49,095 nt of DNA from an uncultured Flavobacteriaceae bacterium (GCA_913020075.1 CAJWAE010000005.1:1-49095); one strand, 5' to 3'. Positions 34,925 through 44,614 are shown, counted from the first letter of the stretch. Numbers and translations are program-made. The notes: a model not told the origin generated them from the sequence alone.

Positions 34925-34930
34925 AGATAT

Positions 34931-35764
34931 ATGCAAGAAAATAAAACAACAGCGATTCAAGGAATTCAAGGATCCTTTCATCATAAAGTAGCTCAGTCTT
35001 ATTTTGGAAATGATTTAGTGCTTTTGGAATGTAAAACCTTTGATGCTACTGTAAAAGCATTATTAAATGGTCAAGCAGATCAAGCTGTTATGGCAATAGA
35101 AAACTCTATTGCAGGCTCTATAATACCAAACTATGCATTAATTGATCAAAATGACTTGAAGATAGTTGGAGAGTATGGCTTAAGTATACATCATAATTTG
35201 ATGGGTTTGATTGGGCAATCTTTACAGGAGATCAGAGAGGTTCACTCCCATCCAATGGCGATACTCCAGTGTATGGAATTTTTTAAATCTCATCCTAAAA
35301 TTCGATTAGTGGAAGCAGAAGATACTGCAGATGAAGCTCGAAGAATTGCAGTAAATAAACTTCAAGGAATTGCTGCTATTGCCAGTAAAGAGGCTGCTGA
35401 ATTATATCAGCTATCTGTTTTAGAACATTCAATTCAAACAATTCAAAATAATATAACTCGATTTGTTATTGTTCAAAAAGAAGGGACTCCTGTTTCTGAG
35501 GCTAAAATCAATAAAGCAGCACTTAAATTTACTTTAGATCACCAAAGGGGAAGTTTGGCTGCAATCTTGAATGTGATGAGTGATTGTCAATTGAATTTGA
35601 CTAAAATCCAATCTTTGCCGGTTATAGAAACACCAGGAAAATATGCTTTTTTTGTTGACGTAACTTTTGATTCCTTTTCTCACTATGATAAGGCACGTAA
35701 ACTCATTTCAATTATGGCCTCAAAAATTAAAATATTAGGCGAGTACGCCCAGCACAACCCATGA
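34931..35764 (+). CDS. pheA: Prephenate dehydratase
   Basis: A 277-residue enzyme that converts prephenate to phenylpyruvate. I start at the ATG at 34931; the ORF-track TTG lies in the T-tract of the attenuator. The catalytic TRF motif is in NNITRFVIVQ. The C-terminal ACT domain (about 185-275) has GSLA and KIQSLP where E. coli-type enzymes have GALV and ESRP, so feedback by Phe may differ. There is no fused chorismate mutase; that domain is on the DAHP synthase three genes on. It overlaps the next gene by 4 nt. Confidence 0.94.
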   Translation: MQENKTTAIQGIQGSFHHKVAQSYFGNDLVLLECKTFDATVKALLNGQADQAVMAIENSIAGSIIPNYALIDQNDLKIVGEYGLSIHHNLMGLIGQSLQEIREVHSHPMAILQCMEFFKSHPKIRLVEAEDTADEARRIAVNKLQGIAAIASKEAAELYQLSVLEHSIQTIQNNITRFVIVQKEGTPVSEAKINKAALKFTLDHQRGSLAAILNVMSDCQLNLTKIQSLPVIETPGKYAFFVDVTFDSFSHYDKARKLISIMASKIKILGEYAQHNP

Positions 35765-36906
35765 TAGCAACAGCTCAACGTTTAGAAAGTGTCCAGGAAT
35801 ACTATTTTTCTCGAAAATTACGAGAGGTAGCTCAAATGATTCAAGCGGGTCATCCTGTAATCAATATGGGGATCGGAAGTCCTGACTTACCACCACACCC
35901 AGAAGTCATTAAAGCTTTAGAGCAATCCATGAGAAATCCTGAAGCTAGCATGTACCAGAGTTATCAAGGGCTTCCTGAGTTGCGAACTGGTATTGCTGAT
36001 TTTTATAAAAAACACTACAAGGTCACTTTGGATGCGAACAATGAAATCCTTCCATTGATGGGTTCAAAAGAAGGAATTATGCATCTATCTATGGCTTTTT
36101 TAAATAAAGGAGATAAAGTATTGATCCCCAACCCAGGCTATCCAACTTATCAATCTGTAACCCGTCTTTTAGAGGCAGAGCCTATTTTTTATGATTTAAA
36201 AGCTGAAAATAATTGGCAACCTGATTTTAAAGCTTTAGAGGCATTAGACACAAAAAAAATCAAAATCCTTTGGTTAAATTATCCCAATATGCCTACGGGT
36301 GCTAACGTAGTGGTTGATACTTTTGATAGATTGATTTCTTGGGCAAAATCAAGAAATATTTTATTAGTCAATGACAATCCATATAGCTTTGTTTTAACAA
36401 AAACTCCACAAAGTATTTTATCTAGACCAGGAGCCAATGAGGTAGCTGTAGAGTTAAATTCTCTTAGTAAGTCTTTTAATATGGCAGGCTGGCGTGTGGG
36501 AATGATTTGTGGAAAAAAGGAAACCATCCAGTCTGTATTAAAAGTAAAAAGTAATATGGACTCTGGAATGTTTTTTGGAATTCAGCAAGGAGCCATTGAA
36601 GCCCTTAAAGCTGAATATTCATGGTTTGAGAAACTTAATTTGATTTATCAAAAAAGGAGAAATTTGATTGAAATTATAGTAACTAAATTAGGTGCCAGTT
36701 TTGATTCTAAAAGTGTGGGTATGTTTGTATGGGCGAAATTACCTGAAGGCTCTCCTGATTCTGAAACCTTCATAGATAAAATATTAAAAGAACAAAATGT
36801 ATTCATAACTCCTGGAACTATATTTGGAAGTCAAGGTGAAGGCTATATAAGGTTTTCACTTTGTTTAACTGAAGCGACTATTAAAGAAGCAATTAAACGT
36901 TTTTAA
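35761..36906 (+). CDS. Class I aminotransferase of the aromatic operon
   Basis: A 381-residue fold-type I PLP enzyme. LNSLSKSFNMAGWRVG holds the Schiff-base Lys, NYPNMPTGA the cofactor segment, and RFSLCL the substrate-binding Arg near the end. Its place between pheA and tyrA points to transamination of phenylpyruvate and hydroxyphenylpyruvate (or prephenate). By sequence it also resembles LL-diaminopimelate-type aminotransferases, so the substrate is an inference. It starts with an ATGA overlap with pheA. Confidence 0.87.
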   Translation: MIATAQRLESVQEYYFSRKLREVAQMIQAGHPVINMGIGSPDLPPHPEVIKALEQSMRNPEASMYQSYQGLPELRTGIADFYKKHYKVTLDANNEILPLMGSKEGIMHLSMAFLNKGDKVLIPNPGYPTYQSVTRLLEAEPIFYDLKAENNWQPDFKALEALDTKKIKILWLNYPNMPTGANVVVDTFDRLISWAKSRNILLVNDNPYSFVLTKTPQSILSRPGANEVAVELNSLSKSFNMAGWRVGMICGKKETIQSVLKVKSNMDSGMFFGIQQGAIEALKAEYSWFEKLNLIYQKRRNLIEIIVTKLGASFDSKSVGMFVWAKLPEGSPDSETFIDKILKEQNVFITPGTIFGSQGEGYIRFSLCLTEATIKEAIKRF

Positions 36907-36908
36907 AA

Positions 36909-37778
36909 ATGAATATAGGGATTATAGGTTTGGGTTTGATAGGAGGTTCTTTTGCTTTGGCAGCTAAAAAATATTCAATAGGTAGTATTTTATTTGGTTC
37001 TGATCAGAAAAGGGAACATTTTGACGAGGCAATGCATATGGGAATAGTCGATTATGAACTTAACCATGAAAACTATGCGGATATGGATGTCATTATCTTG
37101 GCAATACCTGTAGATACTTCCTTAGAGGTCGCTTCTTCTATATTGGATAAAATTAATGAGAATACTTTACTTATAGATGCAGGCTCTACTAAAACAGCTA
37201 TTTGTAAGCTTTTGAGGCTACATCCAAAAAGAAATCAATTTTTAGCCACTCATCCAATTGCGGGTACTGAATTTTCCGGACCCTCCGCAGCCTACGCCGA
37301 TCTTTTTTTAGATGAATCTCAAATTATATGTGAATCTCAAAAAACACGTCCTGATTTATTAGAATGGGCTGTTCAATGGTTTCGAAATATGAATATGCAA
37401 GTCAATGAAATGGATCCTGAAGCACATGATAAGCATATTGCTTATGTGTCACATCTTTCCCATATCTCATCTTTTATGTTGGGAAAAACTGTCATGGAAA
37501 AAGAAAAAGATGAACGAGCTATTTTTGATATGGCAGGTAGTGGATTCAGATCAACGGTACGTTTGGCAAAAAGTTCACCTGATATGTGGACACCTATTTT
37601 CAAGCAAAACCAAAAAAATATTACAAAGGTTCTTGGTGAATATATTACCAATTTACAAGACTTTAAAAGTCTATTGGAAAATAATAGCTATGATCACCTT
37701 TACAGTCAAATGAAAGAAATAAATGCCATTAAAACTATTTTGGCTGGAATTAAAAACAATAAGACAACTAATAAATAA
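36909..37778 (+). CDS. tyrA: Prephenate dehydrogenase
   Basis: A 289-residue NAD(P)-dependent enzyme that makes hydroxyphenylpyruvate from prephenate. GLGLIGGSFALAAK (residues 6-19) is the Rossmann motif, THPIAGTEFSGP the substrate segment, and YVSHLSHISS carries the catalytic-site His. No ACT or chorismate mutase domain is fused. It begins 2 nt after the aminotransferase. Confidence 0.95.
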   Translation: MNIGIIGLGLIGGSFALAAKKYSIGSILFGSDQKREHFDEAMHMGIVDYELNHENYADMDVIILAIPVDTSLEVASSILDKINENTLLIDAGSTKTAICKLLRLHPKRNQFLATHPIAGTEFSGPSAAYADLFLDESQIICESQKTRPDLLEWAVQWFRNMNMQVNEMDPEAHDKHIAYVSHLSHISSFMLGKTVMEKEKDERAIFDMAGSGFRSTVRLAKSSPDMWTPIFKQNQKNITKVLGEYITNLQDFKSLLENNSYDHLYSQMKEINAIKTILAGIKNNKTTNK

Positions 37779-37782
37779 TTAA

Positions 37783-38868
37783 GTGATGGAGAATAAAAAA
37801 GAAATGCGTCAATGGCTAAATAATTTTGGATTAGATCATCCTTTAGTTATTGGAGGGCCCTGTAGTGCTGAAACTGAAGAACAGGTTCTTAAAATAGCAC
37901 ATGAATTGAAAGATACTGACGTCACTGTTTATCGGGCAGGAATATGGAAGCCCAGAACGCGTCCTGGAATGTTTGAAGGAGTTGGCGCTATTGGCTTGGC
38001 TTGGCTTAAAAAAGTAAAAGAAGAAACAGGACTTTTAACAGCTACAGAAGTCGCCAATAAAGATCACGTAAAATTAGCTATAGACAATGATGTAGATATT
38101 CTTTGGATTGGAGCTCGTTCAACAGTAAGCCCTTTTATTATGCAAGAAATTGCTGATGCTTTGAATGGTACTGAAAAAATAGTTTTAGTGAAAAATCCTG
38201 TGAATCCTGATTTAGCATTATGGCTTGGAGGTGTTGAGCGCTTGTATACAGCAAACATAAAAAACTTAGGATTAATTCATAGAGGATTCTCAACATATGA
38301 GAAAACAAAATATCGTAATATTCCTGAATGGCAAATTGCTATTGAAGTAAAAAATAAATTTCCTGATTTACCAATGATTTGTGATCCTTCGCATATTGCT
38401 GGCCGTCGTGATCTAATTCTTGATATTTCTCAAGCAGCTTTGGATCTTAATTTCGATGGACTTATGATAGAAACACATTGGGATCCTGATAATGCATGGA
38501 GTGATGCAGCACAACAAGTTACCCCAAAGCGTTTGGTAGAAATCATGAAAAATTTAAAGGTTCGAAAAGTGACAGACGATGCAGAAGCATACCAAAATGA
38601 ATTAAATACATTAAGGGCTCAAATTGATGTGATTGATCAAACGCTTCTTGACACCCTTGGTAAAAGAATGAGAGTGGCAAGTAAAATAGGAGAAATCAAA
38701 CTTTCGAACAATGTTGCTGTTCTACAAAATAAGCGTTGGAACGAAATTTTAGGGAAAATGATTTTAGAAGGTCAAGATCGTGACTTGTCAGAGGAATTTA
38801 TTCTTCGTGTTTTTAAGGCAGTCCATCAAGAGTCCATTAATAAACAAGAGAAAATACTAAATTCATAA
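37783..38868 (+). CDS. Bifunctional DAHP synthase / chorismate mutase
   Basis: A 361-residue fusion. Residues about 15-260 are a type I-beta (KDO8PS-like) 3-deoxy-7-phosphoheptulonate synthase (GGPCSAETEEQ, GIWKPRTRPGMFEG, CDPSHIAGRRD). Residues about 270-355 are an AroQ-type chorismate mutase (LNTLRAQIDVIDQTLL, KRMRVASKIGEIK). It makes the first intermediate of the shikimate pathway and the prephenate used by PheA and TyrA. The fusion allows feedback through the mutase domain. Last gene of the attenuated operon. Confidence 0.95.
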   Translation: MMENKKEMRQWLNNFGLDHPLVIGGPCSAETEEQVLKIAHELKDTDVTVYRAGIWKPRTRPGMFEGVGAIGLAWLKKVKEETGLLTATEVANKDHVKLAIDNDVDILWIGARSTVSPFIMQEIADALNGTEKIVLVKNPVNPDLALWLGGVERLYTANIKNLGLIHRGFSTYEKTKYRNIPEWQIAIEVKNKFPDLPMICDPSHIAGRRDLILDISQAALDLNFDGLMIETHWDPDNAWSDAAQQVTPKRLVEIMKNLKVRKVTDDAEAYQNELNTLRAQIDVIDQTLLDTLGKRMRVASKIGEIKLSNNVAVLQNKRWNEILGKMILEGQDRDLSEEFILRVFKAVHQESINKQEKILNS

Positions 38869-38907
38869 ATATTATTTAAAGACTAAAACCAACCGACAAC
38901 AATTAAT

Positions 38908-39492
38908 ATGGACTTACTTCAATTAATGAGACAATCGCGTGAAATATTAATTCCACATTGGTTATTATCGGTTGGAACATGTTCTTTATATGCTTTAATA
39001 ATTGGTATACCCGCTGAGCAGAACACTTACGGAGAGATGTTAAGTTTTTTATTGGCTGGTCCATTACAATTAGGTTTGTGTATTTATTTTTTAAATATTA
39101 TTCACCAGCAAAACCCCTCTATTTTTAATTTACTTCAAGGGTTTAAACCTTTATTACAGGTCTTATTGGCTTATTTATTTATTACCGTAATGGTTGTTTT
39201 GGGGTTGTTATTTTTTATTGTACCTGGTGTTATTCTTTCTTTAGGACTTTCAATGACTTTTTATATTATTGCTGAGCGTCCGGAAATTTCATTTGGTGAC
39301 GCTATCCAAGAAAGTTGGAATCTAACTAACGGACATAAAACGGAACTCCTTGTCCTTCATTTACGTTTTTTACCATGGTATGTTTTGGGATTGTTATTTT
39401 TTATTGTGGGAGTTTTTGTAATAGTTCCCTGGCACTATACTTCAATTGCGTTATATTATGATTATCTAAAAAAACAATCTCGTATCATTTAA
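38908..39492 (+). CDS. DUF975-like membrane protein
   Basis: A 194-residue protein with four or five membrane helices. LAGPLQLGLCIYFL, FFIVPGVILSLGLSMTFYIIA and SWNLTNGHKTELL follow the DUF975 layout (conserved Gly-Pro loop, P-G in a helix, a GHK segment). No function is known for the family. It lies 39 nt after the aromatic operon and could be transcribed with it. It converges with the aspartate aminotransferase gene, overlapping by 4 nt. Confidence 0.65.
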   Translation: MDLLQLMRQSREILIPHWLLSVGTCSLYALIIGIPAEQNTYGEMLSFLLAGPLQLGLCIYFLNIIHQQNPSIFNLLQGFKPLLQVLLAYLFITVMVVLGLLFFIVPGVILSLGLSMTFYIIAERPEISFGDAIQESWNLTNGHKTELLVLHLRFLPWYVLGLLFFIVGVFVIVPWHYTSIALYYDYLKKQSRII

Positions 39493-40673
39493 GCTAAAGA
39501 ATGGGCAATTCGCTTAACGGCCTCTTGAATATTCTCAACTGAAGCGGCGTAAGAAATCCTTATACAATTATCATTTCCAAAAGCCTCACCAGTAACTGTA
39601 GCTACGTTTGCTTCTTCAAGTAAATACAACGCGAAATCAGACGCATTATTAAGTGTTTTTCCACGAATTTTTTTTCCAAAATAGTAAGAGATGTCAGGAA
39701 AAACATAAAAAGCACCTTTTGGCTTATTTAATTTGAAGCCTGGAATTGCAGTTAGTAATTCTATAATGATCTCTCTTCTTTTTGAAAACTCATCGACCAT
39801 ATACTTGATATTGCTAACAGGTGCTTCAACTGCAGCAATTGTTGCGCGTTGTGCAATACAATTTGCTCCACTTGTGATTTGACCTTGCATTTTATTACAG
39901 GCTTTTGCAATCCATTCTGGAGCACCAATATAACCTATTCTCCATCCTGTCATTGCAAAGGCTTTAGCAACACCGTTTACTGTTATAGTTCGGTCATATA
40001 ATTCAGTTATAGATGCAATACTGAAGTGTGGGCTTCCGTAATTGATGTGTTCATATATTTCATCTGAAAGAATGAAGATATTCGGATATTTTTCCAATAC
40101 TTTTCCTATAGCACGATATTCTTCTTCCGTATAAATTGTTCCACTCGGATTATTAGGTGAATTGAACATCACCAATTTTGTTTTTGGCGTAATAGCATCC
40201 TCTAATTGTGAAGGAGTTATTTTAAAATCTGATTCAATACTAGAAGGTATTATAACAGATTTTGCTTCAGATAAAGTTACTATAGCTGAATAGCTAACCC
40301 AATAGGGAGCAGGAAGTAAAACTTCATCTCCCGGATCTAAAAGAACCATACATAAATTTGCGATGGACTGTTTTGCCCCCGTAGAGACTACAATTTGAGA
40401 GGGTTTGTAATTAAGACCATTATCCCGCTTAAATTTTGCACAAATAGCTGTCTTTAAATCAGCATAACCGTCTACGGGACTGTAGGAATTATAATTGTCT
40501 TTTATTGCTTGAATTGCTGCATTTTTTATGAACTCTGGAGTGTTAAAGTCGGGTTCTCCTAAACTCAAACCAATTATATCAATTCCTTTATTTTTTAATT
40601 CTCTTGCTTTTGCTGCCATAGCAAGTGTAGCCGAGACAGGCAAACTGTTTATTCGAGCTGAAAGTAAATCCAT
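39489..40673 (-). CDS. Aspartate/aromatic aminotransferase (class I, subgroup I-gamma)
   Basis: A 394-residue PLP aminotransferase. NSPNNPSGTIY, ILSDEIYEHI and the Schiff-base Lys in VNGVAKAFAMTGWRIGY are typical of bacterial AspB-type enzymes, which use aspartate and often prephenate. NCIRISYA has the C-terminal substrate-binding Arg. It is 8 nt downstream of the desaturase gene on the same strand. Confidence 0.9.
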   Translation of the reverse strand: MDLLSARINSLPVSATLAMAAKARELKNKGIDIIGLSLGEPDFNTPEFIKNAAIQAIKDNYNSYSPVDGYADLKTAICAKFKRDNGLNYKPSQIVVSTGAKQSIANLCMVLLDPGDEVLLPAPYWVSYSAIVTLSEAKSVIIPSSIESDFKITPSQLEDAITPKTKLVMFNSPNNPSGTIYTEEEYRAIGKVLEKYPNIFILSDEIYEHINYGSPHFSIASITELYDRTITVNGVAKAFAMTGWRIGYIGAPEWIAKACNKMQGQITSGANCIAQRATIAAVEAPVSNIKYMVDEFSKRREIIIELLTAIPGFKLNKPKGAFYVFPDISYYFGKKIRGKTLNNASDFALYLLEEANVATVTGEAFGNDNCIRISYAASVENIQEAVKRIAHSLA

Positions 40674-40681
40674 GTAAATAT

Positions 40682-41776
40682 TTAACTGGGTTGCATCCCC
40701 ATTTGTTTTAGAAATCTAAAATGTGAAAATAATGCACTACGTGTGGTTTTATACTCGTTGTATGGTAAGTTGAATTCTTCAGCTGTTTTCCTGACTATTG
40801 AACTAATTTTAGTGTAGTGTACGTGGCTAATATGGGGAAAAATATGATGTTCAATTTGGTGATTTAATCCTCCAGTAAACCAATTTACAAATCGATTTTT
40901 AGTAGAAAAATTAACTGTTGTAGCTAATTGGTGAATTGCCCAAGTATTTTTCATGGTTCCTTTAGAATCAGCAAGTGGAAATTCAGCATCTTCGCTAATG
41001 TGTGCGAGTTGAAATACAGTACTTAAAATAAGTCCAGCTGTATAGTGCATAACAACAAAACCCATTAAAACTGTCCACCAAGGTGCATTGATAAAAACCA
41101 TAGGGATCAAAATCCAGATGGACCAATAAAATATTTTTGATATTACCAACCCAATCCATTGTATGCTTGGTTTTTTACTGTTTACATATGAAAGTTTTCG
41201 TTTTGTGTATCGTTTTAGTTGTTGAACATCAGTAAAAATTGCCCAGTTTATGGTAAGAAGACCATAAAGTAAAATAGAATAATAATGTTGAAATTTATGG
41301 TGAGGCATCCATTTCGAGTGTTTAGAAAAACGAAGAATTCGTCCTGCTTCCAGATCTTCGTCATGGCCATGAATATTTGTATAAGTATGATGAAGAAGAT
41401 TATGTTGAACTTTCCAATTAAATACATTTCCAGCTAAAATGTATATACTACTTCCCATAAACTTATTTACCCAAGCTCTTTTAGAAAAAGACCCATGATT
41501 TCCATCATGCATTACATTCATTCCCACTCCAGCCATTCCAATACCCGTTAAGACACAAAGAGGTAATTTAAGCCACAGGCTAATATCAAGAGTTATAACT
41601 AAAACATATGGAGCGATCAATAGAGAAAACATAATAAATGTTTTTACCCATAATTTCCAATTCCCTGTCTTTGATACACTATTTTCTTTAAAATAATAAT
41701 TTACTCTCTGGTTTAAGGTTTTGAAAAATTGGCGTGTATCTTTTCTGGAAAAGCGAAGAGTTTGTTTAGCTTGCAT
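40682..41776 (-). CDS. Membrane fatty acid desaturase
   Basis: A 364-residue di-iron desaturase with four membrane helices. The three His boxes are HDGNHGSF, HNLLHHTYTN and HQIEHHIF; the last, of the form QxxHH, is typical of front-end/linoleoyl-type desaturases. It inserts double bases in acyl chains of membrane lipids, relevant to cold adaptation. The regiospecificity cannot be read. A -7 box lies 16 nt before the ATG. Confidence 0.92.
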   Translation of the reverse strand: MQAKQTLRFSRKDTRQFFKTLNQRVNYYFKENSVSKTGNWKLWVKTFIMFSLLIAPYVLVITLDISLWLKLPLCVLTGIGMAGVGMNVMHDGNHGSFSKRAWVNKFMGSSIYILAGNVFNWKVQHNLLHHTYTNIHGHDEDLEAGRILRFSKHSKWMPHHKFQHYYSILLYGLLTINWAIFTDVQQLKRYTKRKLSYVNSKKPSIQWIGLVISKIFYWSIWILIPMVFINAPWWTVLMGFVVMHYTAGLILSTVFQLAHISEDAEFPLADSKGTMKNTWAIHQLATTVNFSTKNRFVNWFTGGLNHQIEHHIFPHISHVHYTKISSIVRKTAEEFNLPYNEYKTTRSALFSHFRFLKQMGMQPS

Positions 41777-41792
41777 AAATTTATTTATGGTA

Positions 41793-41800
41793 CAAAAATA
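41793..41800 (-). promoter_or_regulatory. -7 box for the desaturase gene
   Basis: The minus strand reads TATTTTTG (TAnnTTTG), 16 nt before the ATG. Confidence 0.45.
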
Positions 41801-41846
41801 GTCTAAAAATTAAATTAATACAAGCAACAAAAAATAAAAACTGATT

Positions 41847-42464
41847 GTGGACTTATTTCTTACTCATTTCCCTACTATTTCGGAGGAACAAAAAGCGCAT
41901 TTTATAGCTTTAACGAATCTTTATCAAGATTGGAATTCAAAAATAAATGTTATTTCAAGGAAGGATATGGATTTTTTTTTTGAACACCATGTTTTACACT
42001 CTTTAGGAATAGCAAAAATATTAAATTTCAAAAAAAGAGCTAAAGTATTAGACGTGGGAACTGGAGGTGGTTTTCCGGGTATTCCTCTTGCAATTCTTTT
42101 TCCAGAAACAGATTTTTTTTTAATTGATAGTGTTGGAAAAAAAATTAAAGTGGTTGATGAAGTAATACTCGCTTTAGGTTTAAAAAACGTGAAAGCAAAA
42201 CAATTAAGAGCAGAAGATTTTGGAGAAAAAGTTGATTTTATTGTTAGTCGAGCAGTAACTAAAATGGATATTTTTGTTCCATGGATAAAAAACAATATTA
42301 GATCTACTCACAATCACTCAATTAAAAATGGAATTCTATGTTTGAAAGGCGGTGATTTAACCCAAGAGCTTAAAAGTTTCCCTCAGGCTAAAAGATATCC
42401 ATTAAATTCAGTTTTTAATACTTCTTTTTTTGAGACCAAAGAAGTGGTTTACTTACCTCTATAG
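41847..42464 (+). CDS. rsmG: 16S rRNA m7G527 methyltransferase
   Basis: A 205-residue SAM-dependent methyltransferase that modifies G527 of 16S rRNA. NVISRKDMDFFFEHHVLHSL and the SAM motif VLDVGTGGGFPGIPLAI are diagnostic, and IVSRAVTKM follows. The start codon is GTG; the family N-terminus begins right there and no nearby ATG fits. It converges with pruA. Confidence 0.95.
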   Translation: MDLFLTHFPTISEEQKAHFIALTNLYQDWNSKINVISRKDMDFFFEHHVLHSLGIAKILNFKKRAKVLDVGTGGGFPGIPLAILFPETDFFLIDSVGKKIKVVDEVILALGLKNVKAKQLRAEDFGEKVDFIVSRAVTKMDIFVPWIKNNIRSTHNHSIKNGILCLKGGDLTQELKSFPQAKRYPLNSVFNTSFFETKEVVYLPL

Positions 42465-42479
42465 TGTTTAACTACTAAT

Positions 42480-44108
42480 TTATTTCTCCAAAAAAGGATA
42501 ACGATAGTCTTTTGCAGGAACAAAGGTTTCTTTTATAAGTCGAGGAGATACCCAGCGTAATAAGTTTGCTGAAGAACCAGCTTTGTCATTTGTTCCTGAT
42601 CCTCTAGCTCCTCCAAAAGGTTGTTGACCAACAACAGCTCCAGTGGGTTTGTCGTTTATATAAAAGTTACCAGCGCTATTCTCTAAAGTTTTCATTGCTT
42701 CTTCTAATGCATATCTGTCTTGAGAATATACTGCTCCTGTTAAAGCATATTCAGATGTTTCATCAACTAGTTTTAGTGTTTCTAACCATTTTTTATCTTT
42801 ATAAATATAAAGTGTTACTATAGGTCCAAAAAGCTCTTTTTGCATGCTGAAGTACTTTGGGTCTGTCGTTAAAACTACTGTTGGTTCAATGAAGTAGCCT
42901 TTGCTCTTATCGTATTTTCCGCCTGCTATGATTTCTGCATTATTGTCTTTTTTAACCTGTTCAATTGCATTTGACAAACGATCAAAAGCTTCTTTGTGAA
43001 TAACGGCTGTTATATAGTTTTGAAAATCAGCAGGAGAACCCATTTTAATTGTTTTCAAATCAGCCTTAAGATATACTAATACTTCATCTGCGATAGATTG
43101 GGGCAAATAAACTCTAGAGGCAGCTGAACACTTTTGTCCTTGAAATTCAAAAGCACCACGAATAATACCTGTTGCCACTTCTTTAGGATTTGATGAGGGA
43201 TGTGCTATTATAAAATCTTTCCCTCCTGTTTCACCTACTATACGTGGATATGATTTATAACGATTTATATTAGCTCCAATTTTACTCCAAATATTTCTAA
43301 ATACTTCTGTTGAACCTGTATAATGTATCCCTGCAAAGTCAGGACTTTCTAAAATCGAATTGGTAATCATTTCAGGATCTCCTAAAACCATATTTATTAC
43401 TCCATCAGGTAAACCAGCTTCTCTAAATATCTTCATTAAGATATTTGCTGAAAAAACCTGATGATCACTGGGCTTCCAAATAACTGTATTACCCATCATA
43501 GCAGCACTAGCAGATAAATTTCCCGCTATGGCAGTGAAGTTGAAGGGACTTACAGCATAAACAAATCCTTCTAAAGGACGGTAGCTTAATCGATTCCAAA
43601 TACCAGGACTATTTTCGGGCTGATTTTCATAGATTTCTTGCATAAAGGAAACGTTAAACCTTAAAAAATCTATGTACTCGCATGCAGCGTCAATTTCTGC
43701 CTGATGAATTGTTTTAGATTGAGCTAACATAGTTGATGCATTAATCTGAGACCTGTATGGTCCCGCAACTAATTCTGCAGCTTTTAAAAAAATAGCAGCG
43801 CGTGATTCCCAAGGCATTTCACTCCATGCTTTTTTAGCTTCCAGTGCTGCTTTAATAGCATCTTTTATGTGACTTTGTGATGCTGTATGATAAACTCCCA
43901 ATAGGTGTTTATGGTCGTGAGGGGGGTGCATGTTAGCTGTTTTATCTGTTCTAACATCCTGATTTCCAATACGCATAGGAACATCGATTTTCTCACCATA
44001 CATTTTATTATATGTTGATAAGACGGCTTCTTTTTCTGGACTACCAGAAGTGTAAGATAATATAGGTTCATTATTAGGATAGGGAACTTGAAAAACACTA
44101 TTAGACAT
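42480..44108 (-). CDS. pruA: L-glutamate gamma-semialdehyde dehydrogenase
   Basis: A 542-residue aldehyde dehydrogenase that oxidises glutamate semialdehyde (from proline via P5C) to glutamate. The catalytic Cys is in FQGQKCSAASRVY, the catalytic Glu in VGETGGKDFI, and the N-terminus (NEPILSYTSGSPEKE) matches the P5C dehydrogenase class. No fused proline dehydrogenase domain is present, and that gene is not adjacent. Confidence 0.95.
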   Translation of the reverse strand: MSNSVFQVPYPNNEPILSYTSGSPEKEAVLSTYNKMYGEKIDVPMRIGNQDVRTDKTANMHPPHDHKHLLGVYHTASQSHIKDAIKAALEAKKAWSEMPWESRAAIFLKAAELVAGPYRSQINASTMLAQSKTIHQAEIDAACEYIDFLRFNVSFMQEIYENQPENSPGIWNRLSYRPLEGFVYAVSPFNFTAIAGNLSASAAMMGNTVIWKPSDHQVFSANILMKIFREAGLPDGVINMVLGDPEMITNSILESPDFAGIHYTGSTEVFRNIWSKIGANINRYKSYPRIVGETGGKDFIIAHPSSNPKEVATGIIRGAFEFQGQKCSAASRVYLPQSIADEVLVYLKADLKTIKMGSPADFQNYITAVIHKEAFDRLSNAIEQVKKDNNAEIIAGGKYDKSKGYFIEPTVVLTTDPKYFSMQKELFGPIVTLYIYKDKKWLETLKLVDETSEYALTGAVYSQDRYALEEAMKTLENSAGNFYINDKPTGAVVGQQPFGGARGSGTNDKAGSSANLLRWVSPRLIKETFVPAKDYRYPFLEK

Positions 44109-44165
44109 AATTTTTTTCTTAAAAGTATTGAATTAAAATGAGACTATTATCTGAAATGTAAAAGC

Positions 44166-44552
44166 TTAATTTAAAGTTTGAGGAGTACAAAGTTTAAAAG
44201 AGGGCACCTTCACATTAAATTTTTGTCCCGTTGTGAAATTAATCATAACATAAGTACCTGACATAGATCCTATTGATGAAGTTAGCAGGCATCCTGAGTG
44301 ATAGATATGGGTTCCCTCTGGTTTTATCACAGGCTTTTTTCCAACAATACCATCACCACTTATATATTTATCATGATTACTGGACTCCAGTATTCTCCAA
44401 TTTCTGGTTAATACTTGTACAACATCTTTACTTTTATTTTCAATTGAGATGAAATACATAAAGGCATGGTTTAGAATTTGATCCTTAAAAAAACTACCCT
44501 CAAACTTAACCTTTACAGATATTCTAATTCCTCTTGTAATTTCTTGTACCAA
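44166..44552 (-). CDS. apaG: ApaG family protein
   Basis: A 128-residue FN3-fold protein. The ITRGIRISVKVKFEG start and the GSMSGTYVMIN segment near the C-terminus are typical; the family has been linked to Co2+/Mg2+ handling, but the mechanism is unclear. I place the start at the TTG at 44552: the conserved N-terminus begins there, the length then equals the usual 128, and no ATG lies upstream in frame (the ORF-track start is also a TTG). It follows the T9SS plug gene. Confidence 0.9.
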   Translation of the reverse strand: MVQEITRGIRISVKVKFEGSFFKDQILNHAFMYFISIENKSKDVVQVLTRNWRILESSNHDKYISGDGIVGKKPVIKPEGTHIYHSGCLLTSSIGSMSGTYVMINFTTGQKFNVKVPSFKLCTPQTLN

Positions 44553-44614
44553 AGCATTTATTCTAGTTAATCGCAATTATAATAAAAGTAACAAAAAATA
44601 ACAGGACAATAGAT

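Noticed and set aside
37405-37713. 102-aa plus-strand ORF in another frame of tyrA
   Set aside because: tyrA continues through the region with conserved motifs; this frame is unlike any protein I know.
41924-42295. 123-aa minus-strand ORF inside rsmG
   Set aside because: Shadow of the rsmG coding frame, with no recognisable domain or promoter.
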